DNA from: Brevibacterium sp. p3-SID960
GTDB taxonomy: Bacteria; Actinomycetota; Actinomycetes; Actinomycetales; Brevibacteriaceae
Direction: 5' to 3'
DNA length: 40,787 nucleotides
Assembly (NCBI RefSeq): GCF_025144725.1
Contig: NZ_JALXKS010000030.1
Location: forward strand, 1-40,787
Both the position numbers and the translations under genes were made by a program. Shown here in pieces: positions 24,816 through 33,187 of the stretch. The stretch's first letter is position 1. Every line of letters begins with the position of its first letter. Below the pieces are notes generated by a model. The model was not told the DNA's origin. It did no database searches and saw only the letters and a list, made by a program, of their open reading frames with translations.

Positions 24816-24944
24816 TCAACCATGAGCGGTTCAGGGAACACAGTGCGCCTTGTCAGCCCTCACCCGCCTGTGCTGCCGGTAATGTGAGGAATGAGGCCGC
24901 GCCAGGCAGGCGCCGGCCATCGATCTGCAAGAGAGGACTACCTG

Positions 24945-25949
24945 ATGGAATTCCGTTACCTCGGCAACTCCGGACTCAAGATCTCCGAGATCACCTACGG
25001 CAACTGGCTCACCCACGGCTCCCAGGTGGAGAACGAGATCGCCACGAAGTGCGTGCACGCCGCACTCGACGCCGGCATCACGAGCTTCGACACCGCAGAC
25101 GTCTACGCCAACACCAAGGCCGAATCGGTTCTCAGCGAGGCCCTCAAGGGTCAGCGCCGTGAGTCGCTGGAGATCTTCACCAAGGTCTACTGGCCCACTG
25201 GCCCGCGTGGGCACAACGACTGCGGCCTGTCGCGCAAGCACATCATGGAGTCGATCAACGGTTCGCTCTCCCGCCTGCAGACCGATTACGTCGACCTCTA
25301 CCAGGCACACCGCTACGACTACGAGACGCCGCTGGAGGAGACGATGCAGGCCTTCGCCGATGTCGTGCGCGCCGGCAAGGCCCTCTACATCGGTGTCAGC
25401 GAGTGGACCGCCGAGCAGATCCGCGCTGCCCACGGCATGGCCAAGGATCTGGGCATCCAGCTCATCTCCTCGCAGCCGCAGTACAACATGCTCTGGCGGG
25501 TCATCGAACCCGAGGTGGTGCCGACCTGCCAGGAGCTGGGCATCTCCCAGATCGTGTGGTCGCCGATCGCCCAGGGTGTGCTCACCGGCAAGTACAAGCC
25601 CGGCCAGCCGCTGCCCGAAGGTTCGCGTGCCACCGATGAGTCCGGTGGAGCGAAGGCCGTCGCCGGCCTGCTCGAGGACGAGACCCTCGAAGCCGTCGCC
25701 AAGCTCGAGCCGATCGCCCAGGACCTGAACCTGACGATGGCGCAGCTGGCGATCGCCTGGGTGCTCGCCAACGACAACGTCGCTGCCGCACTCGTCGGCG
25801 CCTCACGCCCGGAGCAGATCACCTCGAACGCTGAGGCCGCCGGGGTCAAGCTCGATGCCGATGTGCTCACGAAGATCGACGACGCCCTTGCAGGCGTTGT
25901 CAAGAACGACCCGAAGCTCACCGTCTCTCCAGAGACCCGTCCCTGCTGA
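24945..25949 (+). CDS. Aldo/keto reductase
   Basis: A 334-aa NADP-dependent oxidoreductase of the AKR superfamily, with the potassium-channel beta-subunit/YghZ flavour. The N-terminus MEFRYLGNSGLKISEITYGNW is characteristic. Catalytic Asp-Tyr are in FDTADVYAN, Lys in FTKVYWP, and His in YQAHRYDYETP. QPQYNMLWR and SPIAQGVLTGKYK follow, and the C-terminal VGASRPEQITSNAEA binds the NADP phosphate. The start at 24945 follows AGAGGA; the frame extends to 24891 but has no family similarity there. The substrate is not predictable. It is monocistronic and ends at a strong hairpin. Confidence 0.94.
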   Translation: MEFRYLGNSGLKISEITYGNWLTHGSQVENEIATKCVHAALDAGITSFDTADVYANTKAESVLSEALKGQRRESLEIFTKVYWPTGPRGHNDCGLSRKHIMESINGSLSRLQTDYVDLYQAHRYDYETPLEETMQAFADVVRAGKALYIGVSEWTAEQIRAAHGMAKDLGIQLISSQPQYNMLWRVIEPEVVPTCQELGISQIVWSPIAQGVLTGKYKPGQPLPEGSRATDESGGAKAVAGLLEDETLEAVAKLEPIAQDLNLTMAQLAIAWVLANDNVAAALVGASRPEQITSNAEAAGVKLDADVLTKIDDALAGVVKNDPKLTVSPETRPC

Positions 25950-25994
25950 GGCCGATAGCCGGCGTCGGCTGAGACGAGCTGACAGAAACGCATA

Positions 25995-26024
25995 CTGGGC
26001 GGTGCACTGTAGTGCGCCGCCCAG
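25995..26024 (+). terminator. Terminator-like hairpin after the aldo/keto reductase
   Basis: A 13-bp stem (25995-26007 with 26012-26024, one G-U) with TGTA loop, 45 bp after the stop codon. The U-tract is missing, common in high-GC actinobacteria. Confidence 0.7.
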
Positions 26025-26072
26025 TTCCGCGCTCGGCCGCTGGGACATGCGACATGCCCGGTCGCTAGGACT

Positions 26073-26152
26073 TGTGGCGGACCTGCCACATACCGAGCAC
26101 GCATGACGCAGCAGCCCGGGGTTGACTCGGTGGTGAGTCCTTCACCGCCGAG
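26073..26152 (+). promoter_or_regulatory. Dyad and leader hairpin before a small membrane protein
   Basis: TGTGGC/GCCACA (26073-26078, 26085-26090) is a perfect dyad with a 6-bp centre. A second element, an 11-bp stem at 26126-26136 with 26142-26152 (one G-U, loop GTCCT), ends 20 bp before the GTG start at 26172 and just ahead of its AGGAG. Regulation of that gene is inferred only. Confidence 0.4.
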
Positions 26153-26171
26153 CTGATTGCAGGAGTCCGCT

Positions 26172-26402
26172 GTGTACTCACGCCCACCTCACCAGGAAAT
26201 CCCCCGCGACCTCTACGGTCTGCCAGCCACTCCCCCGGATACCCGCACCCCGAGCCCGGCTCCTGACCGGCCGAGCTTTTCACCTGCGGCCACGGTGCGC
26301 CGCTCACGGGGCATACGCCCGATGCTCATCGTCATGAGCGTCGTCATCGCAGCGGCCCTGCTCGCGGGACTCGCTGCGGCTGTGCTGTTCTATGGCGTCT
26401 GA
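26172..26402 (+). CDS. Small membrane protein, unknown function
   Basis: A 76-aa protein with a Pro-rich N-terminus (PDTRTPSPAPDRPSF), a basic patch (RRSRGIRP) and one C-terminal transmembrane helix (MLIVMSVVIAAALLAGLAAA) ending at GV. The topology should be cytoplasmic N-terminus, with the helix acting as a tail anchor. GTG 26172 is chosen because AGGAG is six bases upstream; TTG 26157 is in frame but less likely. I know no named family. Sixty bp downstream lies the HhH/H1-tail gene. Confidence 0.65.
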   Translation: MYSRPPHQEIPRDLYGLPATPPDTRTPSPAPDRPSFSPAATVRRSRGIRPMLIVMSVVIAAALLAGLAAAVLFYGV

Positions 26403-26412
26403 CCGGGTGGCA

Positions 26413-26458
26413 ACGACTGTGACAGATGCGATCTGATCACGACTGTGACGGATACAAT
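26413..26458 (+). promoter_or_regulatory. Direct repeats and -10 element before the HhH/H1-tail gene
   Basis: ACGACTGTGAC occurs at 26413-26423 and again at 26439-26449, a centre spacing of 26 bp. A -10-like TACAAT follows at 26453-26458, six bases before ATG 26465, so the mRNA is probably leaderless. The repeat pair could be binding sites on about the same DNA face (2.5 turns). Confidence 0.5.
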
Positions 26459-26464
26459 GCCGTC

Positions 26465-27247
26465 ATGACGGCTCTGCGCATCACCTCGGAATTCATCGCC
26501 CGCTATGCCCCGCACTATGTGATCACCGAGCTCGAAGACCGCCTGCTGACCAAAGACGCGAAGAAGGCACGCAAGAAGGAGCGGCTGAAGTACAAGTCGC
26601 TGCTGCGCTTTGCGGAATGGAAGGCGGTTGCCGTTCTGCCGATACTCACCGGCTACTCTGACAAGACCACGCAGAAGGACATCGAATACCTGACCTTCCT
26701 GGCGCTGGAGGAGGACACCCCTGATCACTGGCGGATTCCGATCCTGTCGATCATCGACGGGGTCGGCAAGCCCTTCGCCAGTGCGATCCTCTCAGCGGTC
26801 TACCCCGCGGATTTCGCACTCATGGACGCCCGCTCGGTCGGTGTGCTCTTCGAAGCGGGCCTGCTGGAGTCGAAGAACACCGCCCGCGTGCCGTATGAGG
26901 ACTACCTGGGCGTCGTGCGAATGATCGCCAGCGAAGCGAATGTCAGCCTGCACGAGGTCTACCGTGCCCTCTATACATACGCCGAACTCGGCGAACTGGC
27001 CGCCGAAGACACTGCGACGGTTGACGGCACAGAGTCTGCCACGACGGCACCGGCCAAGGGCAAACCTGGCGAGACCACGTCTGCCACGGCGAAGAAGTCA
27101 ACTGCGCAGAAGAGCACCACCTCGAAGGCTGCGCCGAAGAAGGCCACTGCCAAGAAGGCCACCGGCAAGAAGTCGACAGCCAGGAAGTCGGCGACGAATA
27201 AATCGACAGCTCAGAAGACGACAGCGAAGAAGTCGAATAAGAAGTGA
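26465..27247 (+). CDS. HhH-like protein with lysine/alanine-rich histone-H1-like tail
   Basis: 260 aa in two parts. Residues 1-180 are a helical domain; WRIPILSIIDGVGKPFASAI (89-108) followed by PADFALMDAR (Asp121) resembles the helix-hairpin-helix and following Asp of HhH-GPD DNA glycosylases, though the rest is not recognisably a glycosylase. Residues 196-260 are a tail of repeated KKST, KKAT, KSTAQK units, rich in Lys, Ala, Thr and Ser, like histone H1 or the tails of actinobacterial HU/Lsr2-type nucleoid proteins. I infer a DNA-binding protein, possibly for repair or chromosome organisation; catalysis is unproven. Start 26465 fits a leaderless promoter. Confidence 0.7.
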   Translation: MTALRITSEFIARYAPHYVITELEDRLLTKDAKKARKKERLKYKSLLRFAEWKAVAVLPILTGYSDKTTQKDIEYLTFLALEEDTPDHWRIPILSIIDGVGKPFASAILSAVYPADFALMDARSVGVLFEAGLLESKNTARVPYEDYLGVVRMIASEANVSLHEVYRALYTYAELGELAAEDTATVDGTESATTAPAKGKPGETTSATAKKSTAQKSTTSKAAPKKATAKKATGKKSTARKSATNKSTAQKTTAKKSNKK

Positions 27248-27318
27248 GCCGCAGGCGGTGCCGCCAGCCTGATCGGGTTGGGTCGGCTGCGCGGCACTGT
27301 CAGGTCATCACTGTCGCG

Positions 27319-27783
27319 TCAGCGCGGCTGTGCCGGTGTGCTCGTGCCCGCGGTCAGCCAGTCGGGCAGGTTGGGGATGACGCACTCGCGGGTCAGGGAG
27401 GCGAACCGGCGCTCGGCGGTGTCGGCCGGTAGGTCATCGAAGGAGAACCAGGCAGCCTCGGCGATCTCCTCGTACACCGCAGGTGCGGTGACATTCAGAC
27501 CAGCGGGCAGACCGCGGTAGGCGAAGACTGTGCCCGTGACCGCTTGCCCGGCCTCATTGGCAGCCGCCGCTGTCCACGTGCCGAGCTCAGCGAGCCGGTC
27601 ATCGGCAAGCTCAAGATGCAGCTCCTCGGCGGCTTCGCGGATGATCGCGTGCCGAGCGGACTCACCAGGTTCGGGCTTGCCGCCAGGCAGCATGAACGCC
27701 CGGGTGCCCGACTTGCGGACCATGAGCAGCTCACGGTGCTCAGGGTGGCGGATGACGAGGGCGGAGACGCGGATCTCAGGCAT
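27319..27783 (-). CDS. NUDIX hydrolase
   Basis: A 154-aa NUDIX protein. The Nudix box is complete in essentials: GGKPEPGESARHAIIREAAE continuing ELHLEL, with the REAAEE metal-binding glutamates (the usual Gly near the end is His). It should hydrolyse a nucleoside-diphosphate-linked compound; the substrate cannot be deduced. ATG 27783 is preceded by TAGAGT with a 6-nt gap and no Shine-Dalgarno, again a leaderless pattern. Neighbours give no functional clue. Confidence 0.92.
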   Translation of the reverse strand: MPEIRVSALVIRHPEHRELLMVRKSGTRAFMLPGGKPEPGESARHAIIREAAEELHLELADDRLAELGTWTAAAANEAGQAVTGTVFAYRGLPAGLNVTAPAVYEEIAEAAWFSFDDLPADTAERRFASLTRECVIPNLPDWLTAGTSTPAQPR

Positions 27784-27827
27784 GAGGGCACTCTAACAAC
27801 GCAAGCCGGCCACCGCCTCGGGAGCGG

Positions 27828-29231
27828 TCACAGACTGATGATGAGCAGGGTCGCCCCCAGCACGACGCCGGCGCCGAGCAGGGTCAAGGTGGTGTAGCCG
27901 ATGATGTCGCGCATCTTCAGCCCGGCGATCGCAAGCACCGGCAGGGCCCAGAACGGCTGGATCATGTTCGTCCACTGGTCTCCGTAGGACACCGCCATGA
28001 TCGCGACCGTCGGGTCGACGCCGAGCTGGTCGGCGGCATCGAGCATGATCGGGCCCTGCACGGCGAACTGGCCGCCGCCGGAGGGGACGAAGAAGTTGAC
28101 CAGGCCGGCGGCGAGGAAGGCGAGCAGGCCGAAGGTCGTCGGGTTGGCGATCGAGACGAGCGCGGTGGAGAAGACGACGATGAGGCCGGTGGCCTTCATC
28201 ATCCCGAGGATGCCGGCATAGAGCGGGAACTGCAGCAGGATCTCGCCGACGTTGGCGGCGGCCTCCTTCGTCAGGTGGATGAGTTCGAAGGGGCTGCGCA
28301 CGAGCAGGAAGATGAGCGCCAGGAACGACCAGTTGACGATGTCGAGGGTGAGCGAGCCGCCCTGTGCGAAGTGGACGGCGAGGTAGGCCACGAGGGCGAG
28401 CCCGGTGATGAGGGTGAGGATGCGCGAGGCGTCGATCCGGTCAGCAGGTGTCACGACGTCCTCGCCGGCGGGGTCGTAGGCCTCGGATTCGACGTGGGCG
28501 GGCAGTTCGACGACCGGGTCGTTCTTCCGCGGGGCGGCCAGAGCGAACAGGGCGGCGCAGACGATGATGACGGCGGCGGCTGCGGCGATGTTCCAGCCGG
28601 CGAAGATCGTCTGGGAGACCGGGATGAGCTGGCCGCCTAAGGATTCGGCGAGGAAGGAGTCCGGGGTGGCTGCGGTCAGCGGACCAGAAGCGGAGTAGCC
28701 CATGTGCCACACGACCATGCCGGAGTAGCCGGCAGCCACGAGCAGCGGGAAGTGGACCTTCATCTGCCTGCCGCGAGCCTGGATGGCGATCTCACGGGCG
28801 AGCAGTGCGCCGACGACCAGACCGAGTCCCCAGGTGATGAGAGAGGCGAAGCTGGCGACGATGAAGACGAAGACGTATGCCATGAGCGGGCTCTGCGGCA
28901 CGGCGGCCAGCGCGGAGAGGCCCTTGCGGACCGGCCCGGTGTTAGCCAGGATGTGGCCGAGCAGCAGGATGAGCGCCATCTGGGTCATGAACTCCAGCAG
29001 CCCGGCCAGGCCCTCTCCCCAACCGGTGAGCACGTCGACGGGGCGGGCATCGGTGAGGATGAACGCAAGTATCGCAACGACGAGGGTGAGCAGGATGGCG
29101 AAGACCAGCGATGACGGCACCCAGCGCTCGAGGAAGTGATTCAGCGGTCGCATGAGCCCGCGTGAAGCCTGCGCGTTCGACTGCGCTTCCTGGCTTTCCG
29201 GGGTGGTCGGGGGCGGAGTGTGACTAGCCAT
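27828..29231 (-). CDS. atoE: Short-chain fatty acid transporter, AtoE family
   Basis: A 467-aa membrane transporter with about 10-12 hydrophobic segments and the AtoE/SCFA_trans signatures: PSSLVFAILLTLVVAIL, FMTQMALILLLGHILANTG, GYSGMVVWHMGYSASGPL, NFFVPSGGGQFAVQGPI and YGDQWTNMIQPFWALP. It should import or exchange short-chain fatty acids such as acetoacetate or butyrate. The thiolase and acyl-CoA enzymes at 35-40.7 kb could use them, but they are 6 kb away and not in one operon. AAAGG precedes ATG 29231. No linked ato transferase genes are present. Confidence 0.92.
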   Translation of the reverse strand: MASHTPPPTTPESQEAQSNAQASRGLMRPLNHFLERWVPSSLVFAILLTLVVAILAFILTDARPVDVLTGWGEGLAGLLEFMTQMALILLLGHILANTGPVRKGLSALAAVPQSPLMAYVFVFIVASFASLITWGLGLVVGALLAREIAIQARGRQMKVHFPLLVAAGYSGMVVWHMGYSASGPLTAATPDSFLAESLGGQLIPVSQTIFAGWNIAAAAAVIIVCAALFALAAPRKNDPVVELPAHVESEAYDPAGEDVVTPADRIDASRILTLITGLALVAYLAVHFAQGGSLTLDIVNWSFLALIFLLVRSPFELIHLTKEAAANVGEILLQFPLYAGILGMMKATGLIVVFSTALVSIANPTTFGLLAFLAAGLVNFFVPSGGGQFAVQGPIMLDAADQLGVDPTVAIMAVSYGDQWTNMIQPFWALPVLAIAGLKMRDIIGYTTLTLLGAGVVLGATLLIISL

Positions 29232-29453
29232 GGGGTGTGGGCCTTTCTCGTCGTTGAGTTTCGGTTGTGCTGACCGCTGATCGCGGTCGGATCGGTCGGA
29301 TGTGCTCGCACCATGCTACGGGTGATGACGCCCCGGCTCTGAGGCGGGGTTCAGGGTGCTGGCTTCAGAGCGGAGACCTGGACCGGCATCCCAGGTCGGC
29401 CGACTATCGGACGAAGTGCCGCAGATCCCGGCCAATTCACCGAACATTCAGGA

Positions 29454-29512
29454 AACCTGGTTGTCACCCGATGTTACCCAGGTTACTCTCAGAGAGAATT
29501 GATATTTCTCTG
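29454..29512 (+). promoter_or_regulatory. Two dyads in the LPXTG-protein promoter region
   Basis: The 301-bp gap 29232-29532 holds no gene. Near its right end AACCTGG (29454) pairs with CCAGGTT (29478-29484) around TGTCACCC...TGTTACCC, a direct half repeat. An imperfect 23-bp palindrome (29490-29512, CAGAGA...TCTCTG) with the AT-rich centre AATTGATAT follows. Both lie 20-80 bp before the start at 29533, as expected for operator sites. Confidence 0.45.
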
Positions 29513-29532
29513 ACCTTCGAAGGGACAGCCCC

Positions 29533-30999
29533 ATGAAGCGCACATCTCTCCGCCGCCTGGCTGCCGGAGCCTCCGCCGCCGCGCTCGTCAGCGCGGGTGC
29601 ACTCTTCGGTTCCTCGGCCGCATTCGCGCAGCCGACGCCGGAAGAGACTGACACCGTCACCGAGCCGGCAGGTCAGTCGGCTGAGACCGGTAAGACGTCT
29701 GAGGACTCAAAGCAGGCCGACGAGAAGACGTCGGAAGACTCGAACGAGAAGAAAGTCGAGACGAAGGTTGAGGAGCCTGCCGCCTCGAATACCGAGGAGT
29801 CAGCAGGCACCGGAACCCAGGAGCCCACGGATTCCAATCCCAATCCGACGCCAGATTCTGACCCGGCTGAAGACGACGGCGACGATGAGGCCCCGGCGTT
29901 CGACCCGCAGGTGAGCTCGGCTCCGGATGAGATCACCGCTGCAGACCTCGCCGACCCGGACAAGGGCATCAGCATCACAGCCTCGAACCTCCAGCCCGGA
30001 GACGTTGTCACCGACAACCTCACCAACAAGCCGAAGACCGCTGACGGTGAAGAGCTGACGACCGGCGTCTACTACACGGGCGATCCGAGCGACTTGGAGG
30101 TCAGCGACACAGTGGACTTCACCGTTACCGTCTCCCGCGAGGGTGAAGATCCGAAGGACTTCGACTTCACCGTCACGATCATCGGTGAAGACGACGGCGA
30201 CGATGAGGCCCCGGCGTTCGACCCGCAAGTGAGCTCGGCCCCGGATGAGATCACCGCTGCAGACCTCGCCGACCCGGACAAGGGCATCAGCATCACAGCC
30301 TCGAACCTCCAGCCCGAAGACGTTGTCACCGACAGCCTCACCAACAAGCCGAAGACCGCTGACGGTGAAGAGCTGACGACCAGCGTCTACTACGAGGGCG
30401 ACCCGAGCGACTTCGAGGTGGGCCAGAAGGTGGGCTTCACCGTCACCGTCTCCCGCGAGGGCGAAGAGTCGAAGACCTTCGACTTCACCGTCACAATCAT
30501 CGGTGAAGACGGCGGTGACGAAGAGACCATGGAGCCGGAGCTGAAGATCTCACCGCAGAAGATCAGCGCCACCGACTTCCGCAATGAGAACAAGGGTGTC
30601 CAGCTCACCGTCACGAACTGCTACCCCGGTGAGGCAGCAGCGTTCATCATCGAACATGAGAACGGCGAGCTGAGCTACGAAGTCGACGCCGACACCAACG
30701 ACGACGGCACCGCCGTCATCGAGCATATCCACGGCACGGGCAACGCACCCGACTCCGCTTACACAGGCACCTACACCGTCACCGTCATCTGCGGCGATGG
30801 CGAGAGCGACGGAACGTTTTCCGTCCACGCCGATGACAACGGCACGGGCGGCGGTGACTCTGACAAGGGCCGTTACCGCGACCGCAACGAGCTGCCGCGC
30901 ACCGGCTCAGACCTGACAGCACTCTACGGTGCAGCCAGCCTGCTGGCCGTCGGAGCTGCAGCCATGGTGGTCGGCCGTCGCAAGAGCACCAAGCAGTGA
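29533..30999 (+). CDS. LPXTG-anchored repetitive surface protein
   Basis: A 488-aa secreted wall protein. A Sec signal peptide ends at AFA (cleavage after Ala32). A disordered Glu/Ser/Thr/Pro-rich spacer (33-116) follows. Then two nearly identical 106-residue units (117-222 and 223-328) start DDEAPAFDPQVSSAPDEITA and contain GISITASNLQP and FTVTVSREGE. A third, diverged unit (about 335-435) carries two Cys. The sorting signal is LPRTG (454-458), a hydrophobic helix and the basic tail RRKSTKQ. The units read as Ig-like beta-sandwich domains; their ligand is unknown. The protein is strongly acidic. AAGGGA precedes ATG 29533. No sortase gene is within the window. Confidence 0.9.
   Translation: MKRTSLRRLAAGASAAALVSAGALFGSSAAFAQPTPEETDTVTEPAGQSAETGKTSEDSKQADEKTSEDSNEKKVETKVEEPAASNTEESAGTGTQEPTDSNPNPTPDSDPAEDDGDDEAPAFDPQVSSAPDEITAADLADPDKGISITASNLQPGDVVTDNLTNKPKTADGEELTTGVYYTGDPSDLEVSDTVDFTVTVSREGEDPKDFDFTVTIIGEDDGDDEAPAFDPQVSSAPDEITAADLADPDKGISITASNLQPEDVVTDSLTNKPKTADGEELTTSVYYEGDPSDFEVGQKVGFTVTVSREGEESKTFDFTVTIIGEDGGDEETMEPELKISPQKISATDFRNENKGVQLTVTNCYPGEAAAFIIEHENGELSYEVDADTNDDGTAVIEHIHGTGNAPDSAYTGTYTVTVICGDGESDGTFSVHADDNGTGGGDSDKGRYRDRNELPRTGSDLTALYGAASLLAVGAAAMVVGRRKSTKQ
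29881..30516 (+). repeat. Two near-identical 318-bp units inside the LPXTG-protein gene
   Basis: Unit one is 29881-30198, unit two 30199-30516. They are almost identical in their first 200 bp and diverge slightly towards the end, indicating recent in-frame duplication. Confidence 0.85.
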
Positions 31000-31025
31000 T
31001 GACCGACGGCTGAGAAGCTGACATT

Positions 31026-31061
31026 CTGTGGCTCGCTGGGGATTCTCCCGGCGGGCCACAG
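31026..31061 (+). terminator. Terminator hairpin after the LPXTG-protein gene
   Basis: A 15-bp stem with two G-U pairs (31026-31040 with 31047-31061) and a 6-nt loop, 26 bp after the stop. Confidence 0.7.
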
Positions 31062-31165
31062 TCATGTCTGCGCACAGGTGCGACCGCGCAGTCGTCACCT
31101 TCACCCGGCGCGCGGAGAGACAATAAGAGCTGAGCCGGCACGCTGATCGCACGTGTCAAAAGAGA

Positions 31166-31193
31166 TGGCCCGCCGGGCGAACCCGGCGGGCCA
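31166..31193 (-). terminator. Intrinsic terminator of the aldehyde dehydrogenase gene
   Basis: A perfect 12-bp GC-rich stem (31166-31177 with 31182-31193), CGAA loop on the plus strand; on the minus strand it is followed by TCTCTTTTGAC, a proper T-run. Confidence 0.8.
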
Positions 31194-31209
31194 ACATCAT
31201 GCGCTGAGA

Positions 31210-32586
31210 TCAGCTGTTCTTGTAGTACAGCTGCTTGTTGCAGAACTCGTCCATTGCGAGCGGGCCGAGCTCGCGGCCGACGCCGGAGCGCTTGACGCCG
31301 CCGAAGGGCAGGTACTCCCGGGTCTGTTCAGGTCCGTTGACGAAGACCATGCCGGCCTGCAGCTGCTCGGCGACCTTCTCCGCCCGGCTCATATCCGAGC
31401 TGAACACGGCCGAGCCGAGACCGAACGGGGTGTCGTTGGCCAGCTCGACGGCCTCCTCGTCGGAGGAGACGCGGAAGATCATGAATGCCGGGCCGAAGAG
31501 CTCCTCATAGTAGCCGCGCTTGCCCTTCTGCACATCCGTGAGCACGACCGGCTCGACAAAGGCACCCTCACCGTCATAGGCCTTGCCGCCGGCCAGCAGA
31601 GTCGCGCCGTCGGAGACCGTCGCCTCGACCTGCTCCATGAACCGCTCCTGCGCTGCCTTCGACGACAGCGGGGCCAGCTGTGAGTCCTCTGCCAGCGGGT
31701 CAGCCGGGGTGAACTTCTTTGCCGATTCCGTGATCTTCTCAACGAATTCGTCGTAGATGTCGTCCATGACGATCATGCGCTTGGGCGAGTTGCAGGCCTG
31801 GCCGGTGTTGCCCATGCGAGCCTGGAACAGCGTCTTGGCGGTCGCGGCGACATCCTCGGAGTCGAGCACGACGTACGGATCCGAGCCGCCGAGTTCGAGG
31901 ACGACCTTCTTGAGGTTCTTGCCCGCCTCAGCGGCCACGGCCGAGCCGGCGCGCTCGGAACCGGTCAGGGACACGCCCTGATTGCGCGGATCCGGCAGGA
32001 TGATGTCAGCGACCTGCTCATTGGTGGCGTAGACGTTGATGTACGCGTCAGCCGGCAGACCGGCCTCGGCGAAGATCTTCTCCATCACCTGCGCCGAGCG
32101 CGGGCACTGCGGGGCGTGCTTGAGGATGATCGTGTTGCCCAGCGCCAGGTTCGGTGCAGCGAAGCGGGCGACCTGGTAGTACGGGAAGTTCCACGGCATG
32201 ATGCCCAGCAGCGAGCCGACCGGCTTGCGCAGCAGGTAGGCCTCACCGTCCTTGGGTCCCTTGAGCTTCTCCTCGGAGATGAACTCAGCGGCGTTGTCGG
32301 CGAAATACTGGTAGATCATGCTCGCCAGTGCGGCTTCGCCCTTGCCCTCCGGGACGGCCTTGCCCATCTCCAGCTGGATGATCTCAGCGAGTTCCTCGGC
32401 ACGATCCGAATAGATCTGGGCGACCTTCGACAGGATGGCGGTGCGCTCCTGAACCGGGGTGGTGGACCAGGTGGCATAGGCGTTGTGCGAGCGGGCGAGC
32501 GCATCGGTGATCTGCTCGTCAGTAGCGGTTGGGAACTCCTCGACGACCTCACCGGTGGCCGGATTGACGACTGCATACTGCGACAT
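31210..32586 (-). CDS. NAD(P)-dependent aldehyde dehydrogenase, succinate-semialdehyde type
   Basis: A 458-aa enzyme that should oxidise succinate semialdehyde (or a similar aldehyde) to the acid. The start is [28 protein letters not shown] (coenzyme site), the general-base Glu in VLELGGSDP, and the nucleophile Cys265 in [11 protein letters not shown] are all intact, as is [10 protein letters not shown]. Closest recognisable subgroup is the short succinate-semialdehyde dehydrogenases (GabD1/GabD2-like, about 455 aa). AAGGA precedes ATG 32586. It is monocistronic, with a terminator after it. No GABA transaminase gene is nearby, so the in vivo substrate is open. Confidence 0.93.
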   Translation of the reverse strand: MSQYAVVNPATGEVVEEFPTATDEQITDALARSHNAYATWSTTPVQERTAILSKVAQIYSDRAEELAEIIQLEMGKAVPEGKGEAALASMIYQYFADNAAEFISEEKLKGPKDGEAYLLRKPVGSLLGIMPWNFPYYQVARFAAPNLALGNTIILKHAPQCPRSAQVMEKIFAEAGLPADAYINVYATNEQVADIILPDPRNQGVSLTGSERAGSAVAAEAGKNLKKVVLELGGSDPYVVLDSEDVAATAKTLFQARMGNTGQACNSPKRMIVMDDIYDEFVEKITESAKKFTPADPLAEDSQLAPLSSKAAQERFMEQVEATVSDGATLLAGGKAYDGEGAFVEPVVLTDVQKGKRGYYEELFGPAFMIFRVSSDEEAVELANDTPFGLGSAVFSSDMSRAEKVAEQLQAGMVFVNGPEQTREYLPFGGVKRSGVGRELGPLAMDEFCNKQLYYKNS

Positions 32587-32757
32587 CTCTGATTCCTTTC
32601 AGTCGACCGTCGCAGACCGCTTACCTTGGGCTGCGACGGTGCAGGCCGGCCTGTGCGCCGGCGGTTGATGCCCACGCTAGTCGCCAGTGGGCCTCCTGTT
32701 CAACCGGCGTAGACTGGCGCTGAGACCTGACCGCATCACCTGCTGAGAGGATCGATT

Positions 32758-33123
32758 GTGACCGCTGAGAAGCACAGCATCGAAGAGCTCACCGCCCGTT
32801 ACTACGCCACCGTCGACTCGGGTGATGCCGATGCGACCTCGGCGCTGTTCGCCGCCGACGCCAGCTACGACCGGCCGGGCTACCCGACGATGGTCGGGCA
32901 GGCGATCACCGACTTCTACCACGGTGAGCGGATCATCGTCTCAGGCCAGCACACCATCACCGAGGTGCTGGTCTCCGGTCAGCAGGCTGCCGTGCAGGGA
33001 TCGTTCGCCGGCACGCTGAAAGACGGTTCGGAGGCCAGCGAGCGCTTCGCCGACTTCCTCACCTTCGACGACGCCGGTCTCATCACCAACCGGACGACGT
33101 ACTTCTACCGCGCGGCAGTCTGA
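32758..33123 (+). CDS. NTF2-like/SnoaL-like small protein
   Basis: A 121-aa protein with the cone-shaped NTF2-like pattern. An N-terminal helix (SIEELTARYYATVDSGDADA) is followed by LFAADASYDRPGYPTMVGQAITDFYHGE and alternating beta strands ending FDDAGLITNRTTYFYRA. Such proteins are isomerases, cyclases or ligand-binding proteins, commonly of polar small molecules; no specific catalytic pair is identified. GTG 32758 with GAGAGGA upstream is the start. A weak -10 (TAGACT, 32710-32715) gives a 42-nt leader. No operon partner. Confidence 0.85.
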   Translation: MTAEKHSIEELTARYYATVDSGDADATSALFAADASYDRPGYPTMVGQAITDFYHGERIIVSGQHTITEVLVSGQQAAVQGSFAGTLKDGSEASERFADFLTFDDAGLITNRTTYFYRAAV

Positions 33124-33187
33124 GTCAGGCCGCGCAGCCCGTGCGGATCTGAGCCTGCCGCACCGTTCTCACTTCTCGGGATCGGCC

